Positions 8,865 through 21,533 of a DNA stretch of 64,000 nt are shown piece after piece; within the stretch, counting starts at the first letter, position 1, and every line of letters begins with the position of its first letter. Below the pieces are notes generated by a model. That model was not told where the DNA came from, did not search any database, and saw only the letters and a list, made by a program, of their open reading frames with translations. Made by a program: the position numbers and the translations under genes. This DNA comes from Halomonas sp. Y3 (lineage in GTDB: Bacteria; Pseudomonadota; Gammaproteobacteria; Pseudomonadales; Halomonadaceae): the NCBI RefSeq assembly GCF_024137965.1, contig NZ_CP099975.1, positions 3,410,001-3,474,000 on the forward strand, written 5' to 3'.

Positions 8865-8980
8865 GACGCCGACCGGCGACTTTGTCAGAATGGGTTTCCA
8901 TGGTGCGCGCCAGGCCGAATCCGGTCAATCGCCGGCGCGCTTCGCGGCATCCGCCGCTCGACCCGAGGAGCCCCCCTGCC

Positions 8981-9280
8981 ATGCTCTACGCCATCATCAG
9001 TGAAGATGTGAACAACAGCCTGGAACGCCGCCTGGCCGCCCGTCCGGACCACCTGGCCCGCCTGGAGACCCTGCGCGACGAGGGACGCCTGGTGCTGGTC
9101 GGCCCCCACCCGGCCATCGACAGCGAAGACCCCGGCGAGGCGGGCTTCACCGGCAGCCTGGTGGTCGCCGAGTTCGACAGCCTCAAGGAGGCCCAGGCCT
9201 GGGCCGATGCCGATCCCTACATGATCGCCGGGGTCTATGCCAAGGTGACCGTCAAGCCCTTCAAGAAGGTGCTGCCCTGA
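8981..9280 (+). CDS. YciI family protein
   Basis: A 99-residue ferredoxin-fold-like protein starting [10 protein letters not shown], with the family's [22 protein letters not shown] and [23 protein letters not shown]. The conserved His-Asp pair (RxxHLxxL and ADPY) is present. The protein family is small and cytoplasmic, and its activity is poorly defined; related domains act as dehydrochlorinases. A GAGGAG Shine-Dalgarno lies 11 bases before the ATG. It is divergent from the rnm/yciO pair. Confidence 0.9.
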   Translation: MLYAIISEDVNNSLERRLAARPDHLARLETLRDEGRLVLVGPHPAIDSEDPGEAGFTGSLVVAEFDSLKEAQAWADADPYMIAGVYAKVTVKPFKKVLP

Positions 9281-9326
9281 GCCCCTGAGGCGCCACGCTG
9301 TCCACAGGCAGGTTTTACACAGAGGC

Positions 9327-9335
9327 TGTGGATAA
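9327..9335 (-). promoter_or_regulatory. DnaA-box-like 9-mer upstream of mnmC
   Basis: TGTGGATAA is the complement of the consensus DnaA box TTATCCACA. A second, weaker TGTCCACA copy lies at 9299-9306. They fall in the 149-bp gap before mnmC. Two boxes do not make an origin; they may be a chance match or a minor DnaA-responsive promoter. Confidence 0.3.
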
Positions 9336-9429
9336 CACTGTTGAAACGCCGCGGATGCCTTTCGCCAGCCGTGATGAGACGCCGCCGCGGCGCCATCGAT
9401 CAAGAATCATCCACCCACCGGAGCCCTCC

Positions 9430-11445
9430 GTGACCGCCGCCCCCGATGGCCTGCCCCCGCTCGCCGCCCTGGAAACCGCCCGCCTCGACTGGCAGAGCGA
9501 CGCCAGCGGCGAGGCCGCGCCGCACTCGGCCGCCTTCGACGACGTCTACTTCTCCCGCCACGACGGCCGCGCCGAGACCGGCCATGTCTTCCTGGCGGGT
9601 AACCGCCTGCCCGAGCGCTTCGCCGCCTGGCAGGAGAGGCGCCCCTTCGTGGTCGGCGAGACCGGCTTCGGCACCGGCCTCAACATGCTCTGCGCCTGGG
9701 CCTGCTTCGATGCCCAGGCCCCGGCCGACGCGCGGCTCCACCTGGTCTCCACCGAGAAGTTTCCCCTTGCCCGGGAGGAGCTGGCCCGGGCGCTTTCCGC
9801 CTGGCCCGACCTCGCCCCCCGCACCGCGGCACTGGTCGCCCAGTGGCCCGAGCCGGTGGCCGGCGTGCACCGCCTGTGGCTGGATGAGCGGGTCACCCTG
9901 GACCTGCACTTCGGCGATGCCGCCGAGCGGCTGGCGCTGCTCGAGGGCCGGGTCGACGCCTGGTTCCTGGACGGCTTCGCCCCGGCGAAGAACCCCGAGA
10001 TGTGGCGGCCCGAGCTGTTCGAGGCGATGGCGGCCCACTCGCGCCCCGGCGCCACCTTCGCCACTTTTACCTGCGCCGGGGTGGTCAAGCGGGGCCTGGC
10101 AGCGGCGGGCTTCAGCTGGCGCAAGGTGCCGGGGTTCGGGCGCAAGCGCGAGATGCTGGCCGGCGACATCGCCACGCCACCCGGCGACGAAAGGCGCGCC
10201 CGCACGCCCTGGTTCACACCGCCTGCCGCCCGGCCCCCGCGGCAGGTGGCGGTGATCGGCGCCGGCATCGCCGGGGCCAGCGCCGCCGCCGCCCTGGCCC
10301 GACGCGGGGTCTCGGTGACCCTGATCGACCGCTTCGACCGCGCCAGCCTCGGCGAGACCCATCTGCAGGGCGCCCTCTACGTCAAGCTGGCCGTGGACAC
10401 CAACCCCCAGAGCCGCACCTACCTGGCCGGGCTGCTGCACAGCCGGCGCTGGCTGGAGTGGCTGGACCCGGAACAGGCGCTGTGGCGCCCCAGCGGCGTG
10501 CTGCAGCTGGCCCTGAGCGAGAAGGAGCAGGCCCGCCAGGCGCGCTTCCTGGCCAACCACCCGCTGCCGGAGAGCGTGGTGCGCGGCCTCGACGCCGAGG
10601 CGGCCGGCGCCGCCGCGGGCATCGAGGTCCCCGGGCCGGCCCTGGACTACCCCTGCGCCGCCTGGGTCAGGCCGCTGGCGCTCTGCGCGAGCCTGGCCGC
10701 CACGTCGGGGATCACCCTTCGCCTGGGCGAGGTAACGGCACTGGACGGCGGCGCCGATGGCTGGTGCCTGACCCTGGCCGACGGCGAGCGGCTCGAGGCC
10801 GACCAGGTGGTGGTGGCCGGGGCCAGCGAGGCCGGCCGCTTCGCCCAGACCGCCGCCCTGCCCCTGCAGCCGGTGCGCGGTCAGGTCAGCCAGCTGCGGC
10901 TGCCCGAAGGGGCACCGCCGCTGGGCCGGGTGGTCTGCGCCGGGGGCTATGTGCCGCCGGCGGCGGACGGCGTGCTCAACTTCGGCGCCACCTTCGCCCC
11001 GGGGGAGACCGACCCGACGGAACGGGCGGCGGACCACGCCGCCAACCTGGCGGAGCTCGAGCGGGGCCTGCCCGCCTTCGTCGCCGCGCTGCGCGATGCC
11101 GGCACCGACCTCACCCCCGAGCGCCTCACCGGCCGGGTCGGCGTGAGGGCGGCCAGTCCCGACAAATCGCCCTATGCCGGGCCGGTGCCCGACGCCACGG
11201 CGTGGCGGGAGGACTATGCCCTGCTGACCAAGGACGCCACTCGGGTGCCCGAGGTGCCGGGACGCCACCACCAGGGGCTCTGGATCAGCGCCGCCCACGG
11301 CTCCCGGGGGCTGGCCAGCGCCCCGCTCTGCGCGGAGCTCCTCGCCTCGCGGATCTGCGACGAACCGCTGCCCCTGGAGCAGCCGCTCGCCGACCACCTG
11401 CATCCGGGCCGACGAATCATCCGCGAGCTGATCAGAGGGAAATAG
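9430..11445 (+). CDS. mnmC: Bifunctional tRNA mnm5s2U34 biosynthesis protein MnmC
   Basis: A 671-residue fusion, near the E. coli length of 668. The FAD-dependent half converts cmnm5s2U34 to nm5s2U34 in tRNA wobble positions, and the methyltransferase half makes mnm5s2U34. The N-terminal SAM domain has GETGFGTGLN at about residues 76-85 and DGFAPAKNPEMW near 182. The C-terminal oxidoreductase starts with the Rossmann motif GAGIAGAS near 277. The GTG at 9430 is preferred over the ATG 102 bases upstream because GGAG lies 7 bases before it and the family begins there. Confidence 0.94.
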   Translation: MTAAPDGLPPLAALETARLDWQSDASGEAAPHSAAFDDVYFSRHDGRAETGHVFLAGNRLPERFAAWQERRPFVVGETGFGTGLNMLCAWACFDAQAPADARLHLVSTEKFPLAREELARALSAWPDLAPRTAALVAQWPEPVAGVHRLWLDERVTLDLHFGDAAERLALLEGRVDAWFLDGFAPAKNPEMWRPELFEAMAAHSRPGATFATFTCAGVVKRGLAAAGFSWRKVPGFGRKREMLAGDIATPPGDERRARTPWFTPPAARPPRQVAVIGAGIAGASAAAALARRGVSVTLIDRFDRASLGETHLQGALYVKLAVDTNPQSRTYLAGLLHSRRWLEWLDPEQALWRPSGVLQLALSEKEQARQARFLANHPLPESVVRGLDAEAAGAAAGIEVPGPALDYPCAAWVRPLALCASLAATSGITLRLGEVTALDGGADGWCLTLADGERLEADQVVVAGASEAGRFAQTAALPLQPVRGQVSQLRLPEGAPPLGRVVCAGGYVPPAADGVLNFGATFAPGETDPTERAADHAANLAELERGLPAFVAALRDAGTDLTPERLTGRVGVRAASPDKSPYAGPVPDATAWREDYALLTKDATRVPEVPGRHHQGLWISAAHGSRGLASAPLCAELLASRICDEPLPLEQPLADHLHPGRRIIRELIRGK

Positions 11446-11452
11446 GGAGGCC

Positions 11453-15551
<4,099 letters not shown>

Positions 15552-15777
15552 GGGTCGTCAGCCTTTCGCTTAGGCGCCATGCCTGATGGTTGTCCGTCCA
15601 TAGCATAGCGTGATCGCCGAAATAGGGGCCACTTCTTTTGATTATCGACCTCAGCGGCGCTCGCCTGCCGCAACGGTTCGGGCCCTTGCCGTCACCCTTC
15701 ATTGATTCCCATGCATCCATGCGATGCAGCATGCTTTCTCTCCTTGTTACCCCTTTTAGGGTCCAGCTTCAAGTCCA

Positions 15778-18700
15778 TCAGGCTTCGGCCAGGGCCGCCG
15801 CCTCCTCCACATCCACCGAGACCAGGCGCGATACCCCCGGCTCCTGCATGGTGACACCCATCAGCCGATCACCCGCTTCCATGGCGATCTTGTTGTGGGT
15901 GATATAGATGAACTGGACGCTTTCCGACATCTCCTTCACCAGCTTCGCATAGCGGCCCACGTTGGCATCATCCAGCGGCGCATCCACCTCGTCCAGCATG
16001 CAGAAGGGCGCCGGGTTGAGCTGGAAGATGGCAAATACCAGCGACAGGGCGGTCAGGGCCTTTTCTCCCCCCGAGAGCAGGTGGATGGTGCTGTTCTTCT
16101 TGCCCGGTGGCCTCGCCATGATCGCCACCCCGGTCTCCAGCAAATCCTCGCCGGTGAGCGTCAGCCATGCGGTTCCACCACCGAAGACTCGGGGGAAAAG
16201 CGACTGCAGGCCGGCGTTGACCCGCTCGAAGGTGTCGCGGAAGCGGGCCCGGGTTTCCTGGTCGATGCGCCGGATGGCGCGGTCCAGAGTCTCCAGCGCC
16301 TCGCTGAGCTCGGCGTGCTGGGCCTCCAGGTAGTCGCGACGCTCGGCCTGCTGGTCATACTCCTCGATGGCCGCCAGGTTGATGGCGCCCAGGCGCCGGA
16401 TGCGCTCCCCAAGCTCCTCGAGCCGGGTCTGCCAGGCGGATTCGGTGGCGTTGGGGTCGAGCCCCTCGGCTAGGGTATGCTCGTCATGGCCGAGCTCGCG
16501 AAGCTGCTCATCCTGGGTCTCGGCCTTGAGGCGCAGCGCCTGCACCTGCAGGCGCGCCTCCTGGAGGCGCTCCCGAATCCCCTCCAGGCCCCGCTCATGG
16601 CCCTGTCGGGCCAGCTCATCCTCGCGCAGCCGCTCGACCAGCTCGGCGGCCCGGGCGCGCACCGCGTTAAGGGTGCGCTCCTCGCGCTCCCGGCGGTCGA
16701 GCAGCTCGTCGAGACGCTCCCGCCGCTCCTCACCGGGCTCACGCAGCAGCTCGCGCTCCTCCTCGAGCTCCTCCAGTCGCCCGCTCAACCGCTCGCGGGC
16801 CTCGCCGGCCCGGCCACGCTGCTCATCCAGGCCGCCGCGCTCGGTGGCGAGGCGCTCCTGCTCCAGGGCCAGGCGCTGCAGCTGCTCGGCCAGGGGGCGC
16901 TGACGGCTGCGCAGCGAGGCGAGCCGCTCCCTGGCCGCCTGGCGCTCGCGCTCCAGTCGCTCCCGGCGCTCGGCGCCCTCCTCCAGGCTCACCATGGCCT
17001 GCTGCCAGTGCGCCCTGGCCTCCTCGATGGCGAGCCGGGTCTCCTCCCTCGCCTCGGCCAGGCCGGCCAGCTCCTCGGCGAGCTCGGCGGCGCGCCCTTC
17101 GAGATGCTCCAGCCGGCTGGCCAGGCCGCTCTGCTGAACGGCCAGCTGCTGACGCCGCTGATCCAGGTCGCGCTCCTGGAGACGACACCCTTCCAGCTCG
17201 GCCTCGGCATGAGACACCGTCTCGGCGGCCGCCGCCAGGCGCTGCTCCTGCTCGGCCAGGCGCACCTCGACCTCGGCGAGAGCCGCCTGGACCTCGGCCT
17301 GACGACGCCGGCTCACCAGCAGCGCATCCGGGCCATCGCCCTGGCCGCGGTGGCGTACCCATCCCCGGCCCAGCCAGAGGCCGTCGGGGGTGAGCAGGCT
17401 CTCGCCGGGCGCCAGGCCATCCCGAGCAGCCCAGGCCGCCTCTCGGCTCTCGACGCAGCGAATGGGCGCCAGCCACTGGGCCGCGGCCCCCGCTCCCTTG
17501 ACCCTGGCGGCCAGGCTGTTGCCGTCGGGGCGAGAGTCATCGCCCCCCGCCTCGACCAGGCCCAGCTCGGCCGGGGCGGGCGCCGCCTGGACCCGCTCAT
17601 CCTCGGAAACCAGCCGGGCCCGCAGCCAGGGCGCCAGCACCCAGGAAACGGCGGCCTCCCAGCCCGACTCCACGTCGAGACACTCTCCCAGCCGGGGCGC
17701 CTCGGCCAGCCCCAGCTCTCCCAGGTAGGCCTCCAGCGCCTGGTCGTGGTCGGCCAGGCCGGCCTGGATCAGCGCCTCCAGGGAGGCCATCTCACCGGCG
17801 AGCTCGCTGCGCCGCTGGCGGTCGACCTCCCGGGCCTGCTCCGCGATCCGAGCCGCCTCGCGGGCTTCGTCCCGGGAGAGCGTCAGCGCCCCGCGGCGCT
17901 CGTCGAGGCCCTCACGCTCCAGCTCCAGCTCGGCCAGACGCTCGGCGACCTCGCCGCGCTGCTCGGCCAGCAGGGCGATATCGGGCAGCTCCTGCTGCTG
18001 CTGGCGGCGGCGCGCCTCGTCGGCGGCAAGCCGCTCCAGGCGGGACTCCAGCTCGCGCAGGCGGTCCTGGCTGCGTTCGGCATCCCGGCTGGCGCTGCGC
18101 CACCGCTCGCTGAAGGCCTCCCAGGCCGCATCGGCCTCCTCGGCCTCGGGCTCGGCCTCCTCCAGGGCGGCCTCCAGCTCCTCGAGCTCCCCCGCCACCA
18201 CCTCGCGCTCCGGCACGAGCGCCTCCAGGCGCGCCTCCAGACGCGCCAGCCGCTCGCCGTCGTCCTCGCCCAGCCGGTCGAGCTCCTCGAGCTCCCGACG
18301 GGCGGCCTCGAGGTCCCGGGCCAGCTGGGCGTCACGGCTGCGCGCGTGCTCCAGGTCCTGCTCGAGGCGGGCGATGGCGGTGGTGGTCTCGAAGAAACGG
18401 GCCTGCTCGGCGTCGAGCTCCACGGCCAGGCGATCATGGTCGGCCCTGGCCTCCTCGAGGCGGGTCTCGCACTGGCGCAGCCCCAGCACCTCGCGCTCCA
18501 CCGCGGTCTCCAGCTCCCGGACCCGGCTCTCCTCCTCGCCCTGGCTGGCGCGCAGAGCTCGGGCACGCAGCAGCGCCAGCTCACCCTTGAGCCGGTACTC
18601 CTCGTTCTTGAGGGTCTGATAGCGACGGGCCGCCTCCGCCTGGCGCCGGAGGCGCTCGAGCTGCTTGTCGAGCTCCTCGCGAATATCCTCCAGACGCTCC

Positions 18701-19272
18701 AGGTTCTCCTGGGTGCGGCGCATGCGGTTCTCGGTCTCCCGGCGGCGCTCCTTGTAGCGGGAGATGCCGGCGGCCTCCTCCAGGGTGGCACGCAGCTCCT
18801 CGGGGCGGGCCTCGATGAGCCGCGAGATCATGCCCTGGCCGATGATGGCGTAGGAGCGCGGGCCCAGGCCGGTCCCCAGAAAGAGGTCGGCGATATCCCG
18901 ACGGCGACACTTCTGGCCGTTGAAGAAATAGCTGGACTGCGCCTCCCGCGTGACCAGGCGCTTGACCGCGATCTCGGCGTACTGGGCATAGGGGCCGCCC
19001 AGGGTGCCGTCGCGGTTGTCGAAGAGCAGCTCGATGGAGGCCTGCCCCACCGGCTTGCGACCGGTGGAGCCGTTGAAGATGACGTCGGTCATCGACTCGC
19101 CGCGCAGGGTCTTGGCGGAGGACTCCCCCATGACCCAGCGCACCGCGTCGATGATATTGGACTTGCCGCAGCCGTTGGGCCCGACGATGGCGGTCATATT
19201 GCCCTCGAAGGGCACCGTGACCGGGTCGACGAAGGACTTGAAGCCGACCAGGCGTATCGACTTGAGACGCAT
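15778..19272 (-). CDS. smc: Chromosome partition protein Smc
   Basis: A 1164-residue SMC ATPase. Walker A GPNGCGKSN is at residues 31-39. Long coiled coils rich in Arg, Glu, Leu and Ala flank a hinge at about 510-680. The C-terminal head carries the ABC signature LSGGEKALTAL near 1066 and Walker B CMLDEVDAPLDD near 1088. Smc with ScpAB organises and helps segregate the chromosome. Most gammaproteobacteria outside the MukB lineage carry Smc upstream of zipA, as here. The opposite strand stays open over the whole gene because of the high GC content; that is a shadow, not a gene. Confidence 0.97.
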   Translation of the reverse strand: MRLKSIRLVGFKSFVDPVTVPFEGNMTAIVGPNGCGKSNIIDAVRWVMGESSAKTLRGESMTDVIFNGSTGRKPVGQASIELLFDNRDGTLGGPYAQYAEIAVKRLVTREAQSSYFFNGQKCRRRDIADLFLGTGLGPRSYAIIGQGMISRLIEARPEELRATLEEAAGISRYKERRRETENRMRRTQENLERLEDIREELDKQLERLRRQAEAARRYQTLKNEEYRLKGELALLRARALRASQGEEESRVRELETAVEREVLGLRQCETRLEEARADHDRLAVELDAEQARFFETTTAIARLEQDLEHARSRDAQLARDLEAARRELEELDRLGEDDGERLARLEARLEALVPEREVVAGELEELEAALEEAEPEAEEADAAWEAFSERWRSASRDAERSQDRLRELESRLERLAADEARRRQQQQELPDIALLAEQRGEVAERLAELELEREGLDERRGALTLSRDEAREAARIAEQAREVDRQRRSELAGEMASLEALIQAGLADHDQALEAYLGELGLAEAPRLGECLDVESGWEAAVSWVLAPWLRARLVSEDERVQAAPAPAELGLVEAGGDDSRPDGNSLAARVKGAGAAAQWLAPIRCVESREAAWAARDGLAPGESLLTPDGLWLGRGWVRHRGQGDGPDALLVSRRRQAEVQAALAEVEVRLAEQEQRLAAAAETVSHAEAELEGCRLQERDLDQRRQQLAVQQSGLASRLEHLEGRAAELAEELAGLAEAREETRLAIEEARAHWQQAMVSLEEGAERRERLERERQAARERLASLRSRQRPLAEQLQRLALEQERLATERGGLDEQRGRAGEARERLSGRLEELEEERELLREPGEERRERLDELLDRREREERTLNAVRARAAELVERLREDELARQGHERGLEGIRERLQEARLQVQALRLKAETQDEQLRELGHDEHTLAEGLDPNATESAWQTRLEELGERIRRLGAINLAAIEEYDQQAERRDYLEAQHAELSEALETLDRAIRRIDQETRARFRDTFERVNAGLQSLFPRVFGGGTAWLTLTGEDLLETGVAIMARPPGKKNSTIHLLSGGEKALTALSLVFAIFQLNPAPFCMLDEVDAPLDDANVGRYAKLVKEMSESVQFIYITHNKIAMEAGDRLMGVTMQEPGVSRLVSVDVEEAAALAEA

Positions 19273-19291
19273 CAGCGCCTAACCGTCGGCG

Positions 19292-20539
19292 TCATTCGAA
19301 GACACGGTCGACCACCACCTCGACGGGGTCACCGTCGGTGGCACCCACCGGCACCCCCTCCAGGTCACCGAAGAGGTCGCCGGCCTGGGGCGTGGCATCG
19401 CCGCTGGCCGAGACGCGCACCATCAGGCGCGCCTCTCGCACCTGGGCCAGGCTCGCCTCGGGCGACATGGCGTTGCGCTCATCGAGCACGACCTCGACGG
19501 GCAGCTCCTCGGCACGGAACTGGGCCACGGCCAGGGGCGGCAGTTCGCCCTCCAGGTCCCGGGCCACCACGAAGACCGTGGCCTCGTCGCCCAGGCGTCC
19601 CTGGAGGGCCTCATCGAGGCGCACCCGCACGTGAATACCGGCGCCCTGGGCCTCGCCCATCACCGGCTCGGCGTCCGGCGTCACCCCCAGGCGCTCCTGG
19701 GCGATGCGGATGCCTTCGCGCAGCGCCTCGCCGGAGCCGGGGTCGGTCATGCCGGCAATGGCGCGCCGCCAGTAGTCGATGGCCGCCTCGTAGTTGCCGC
19801 GGTCGAAGGACTCGATGCCGAGCACGCCCAGCACCGTGGGCTGGCTGGAGTCCAGCGCCAGGGTCTCGTCCACCAGCGCCTGGACCCGGGAAGTGAGCTG
19901 GCGGTCGGCCACGAAGAACTCGATTTGGGCCAGGTTGCCGAGCAGCGAGGGGTGGCGTCCCTCGATCTCGATCAGCCGCTCCAGGGCGTTGATGGCCTGG
20001 GGGCCCTGCCCCATGTCGCGATAGAGCGGGAAGAGCGAGGCCCAGACATTGGGGTTGCCGGGCTGACGAGCCGCCTGCTCCTCCAGGCGCTCGACCATCA
20101 TCGCCAGGGAGCCCTCGGGGTGGTTCTGCACCTCCTCCTGCACCGCCAGCAGCGCGAGGTCGCCCTCGGCGCCCTCCCGCTGGTACCAGAGCACGCTGGC
20201 GGCCACCACCAGCACCATCACCACCGGCACGACGACCCGGCCGGAGGCAGACGCCTTGAGCGGCGCACGCTCCAGGCTCTCGGTATCCTCCAGCAGGCTG
20301 CGCTCGAGTTCGAGGCGATCCTCCTCGTAGCGGGCCTGGTCGATATCGCCCCGCTCGAGGGCCGCCTCCAGGGAGGAGAGGCGGCGCTGGAAGATCGCCA
20401 CGTTCTGCTCGGCGGTGCGATCGCTGGCCTCGTAGTCGCGCTGGGCATCGTGCAGCGCACGGGCGCGGCGCAGCGGCGCCACCAGCAGCCACAGGGCGGG
20501 CAGCAGCAGAAGGGCGAAGGCAATCCATAACAGAGTCAT
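19292..20539 (-). CDS. ccmI: Cytochrome c biogenesis protein CcmI
   Basis: A 415-residue inner-membrane protein. It has two N-terminal membrane helices (about 1-25 and 94-115) with a cytoplasmic leucine-zipper-like segment between them, then a periplasmic TPR-like domain (about 130-290) that in the family holds the C-terminal helix of apocytochrome c. The last 120 residues form a further periplasmic domain. It is the final gene of the ccmABCDEFGHI operon; its ATG overlaps the ccmH stop by 4 bp. It chaperones apocytochrome to the CcmF/H ligation complex. Confidence 0.92.
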   Translation of the reverse strand: MTLLWIAFALLLLPALWLLVAPLRRARALHDAQRDYEASDRTAEQNVAIFQRRLSSLEAALERGDIDQARYEEDRLELERSLLEDTESLERAPLKASASGRVVVPVVMVLVVAASVLWYQREGAEGDLALLAVQEEVQNHPEGSLAMMVERLEEQAARQPGNPNVWASLFPLYRDMGQGPQAINALERLIEIEGRHPSLLGNLAQIEFFVADRQLTSRVQALVDETLALDSSQPTVLGVLGIESFDRGNYEAAIDYWRRAIAGMTDPGSGEALREGIRIAQERLGVTPDAEPVMGEAQGAGIHVRVRLDEALQGRLGDEATVFVVARDLEGELPPLAVAQFRAEELPVEVVLDERNAMSPEASLAQVREARLMVRVSASGDATPQAGDLFGDLEGVPVGATDGDPVEVVVDRVFE

Positions 20540-21009
20540 TCGGTTCTCTCGCGGTTGATCAGGGCTTGGAGGCGAGCACGCTCCTCCTCGGAGAGCGCCT
20601 GGGCGGAAGCGGTCTTGCGCGACCTCACGATCAGGACCACCACAATGGCCCCCAGCACCACCAGACCGGCCGGCAGCCCCCAGAGCAGGAAGGTACGACC
20701 CTCGAGCCTCGGGTTGTAGAGGATATAGTCGCCGAAGCGCTGCACCATATGGTCGCGAATCTCGATATCGGAGACGCCCTCCTGCAGCAGCAGGTAGATC
20801 CGGTCACGCATGTCGGCGGAGACCGGCGCATCGGAGTCGTTGATCGCCTGGTTCTCGCAGGTGGGGCAGCGCATCGAGGCGGTCAGGCTGCGGTAGCGCT
20901 GCTCCATGACCGGGTCGTCGAACTCGCGCACCTCGATGCCGGCCGCCTGGACCGTGCCGGCCACCAGCAGCAGGACGAGGGTCGTCAGCAGGGTTCGTAT
21001 CAGCGCCAT
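20536..21009 (-). CDS. ccmH: Cytochrome c maturation thiol-disulphide protein CcmH
   Basis: A 157-residue protein with a signal peptide (1-22), a periplasmic domain with the redox motif RCPTC (Cys48, Cys51) and the conserved following ENQAINDSDAP, and a single membrane helix at about 104-126. CcmH reduces or presents the CxxCH cysteines of apocytochrome c for haem attachment. It overlaps ccmG by 10 bp and ccmI by 4 bp. Confidence 0.95.
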   Translation of the reverse strand: MALIRTLLTTLVLLLVAGTVQAAGIEVREFDDPVMEQRYRSLTASMRCPTCENQAINDSDAPVSADMRDRIYLLLQEGVSDIEIRDHMVQRFGDYILYNPRLEGRTFLLWGLPAGLVVLGAIVVVLIVRSRKTASAQALSEEERARLQALINRERTE

Positions 21010-21533
21010 TTCTCCACCTCCGGCAGTATCTTGTCACGCACCTCGCCCGGCGAGATGTAGCCGACGTGGTGGTAGCGGATCACCCCGTCGGCATCCACCA
21101 GGAAGGACTCCGGGGCGCCGAATACGCCGAGCTCGAAGCCCAGCTCGTTATCCGGGTCGAAGACATTGATCTCGAAGGGGTTGCCGAACTCCTCGAGGAA
21201 GCCGAGCCCCTTCTCGCGGGTGTCCTTCCAGCTGATGCCCACCATGCGCACACCGTGGTGGTGGGCCAGGTCGAGCAGCTGCGGCATCTCGCGCTTGCAC
21301 TCCGGGCACCACTCGCCCCAGACGTTGACCAGGGTCAGCTCGCCGGTGGTGAAGAGCGAGCGGTCGACCCGGCGCTCCGGGTCCTCCAGGGTCGCCAGGT
21401 CGAACTCCGGGAAGTCGCGCGCCATCAGCGCCGACTCCCGGTGGAAGGGGTTGAGCGACAGCCCCTGGTAGAGGAACAGCGACAGCGCCAGGAAGCCGAT
21501 CAGCGGCAGCAGCAGCAGCAGGCGGCGCTTCAT
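21000..21533 (-). CDS. ccmG: Thiol:disulphide interchange protein CcmG (DsbE)
   Basis: A 177-residue membrane-anchored periplasmic thioredoxin. Residues 5-22 form the anchor, and the active site WCPEC (Cys76, Cys79) lies in the family context NVWGEWCPECKREMP. It passes reducing power from DsbD to apocytochrome c and CcmH. Gene overlaps on both sides show tight operon coupling. Confidence 0.95.
   Translation of the reverse strand: MKRRLLLLLPLIGFLALSLFLYQGLSLNPFHRESALMARDFPEFDLATLEDPERRVDRSLFTTGELTLVNVWGEWCPECKREMPQLLDLAHHHGVRMVGISWKDTREKGLGFLEEFGNPFEINVFDPDNELGFELGVFGAPESFLVDADGVIRYHHVGYISPGEVRDKILPEVEKWR

Noticed and set aside
9299..9335. A replication origin near mnmC
   Set aside because: Only one perfect and one weak DnaA box are present. 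There is no AT-rich unwinding region and no dnaA or dnaN neighbour.
16477..19896. A very long open frame on the plus strand opposite smc
   Set aside because: It is a GC-driven shadow of the smc coding frame. The translation is low-complexity Leu/Gly/Gln-rich and has no motifs.
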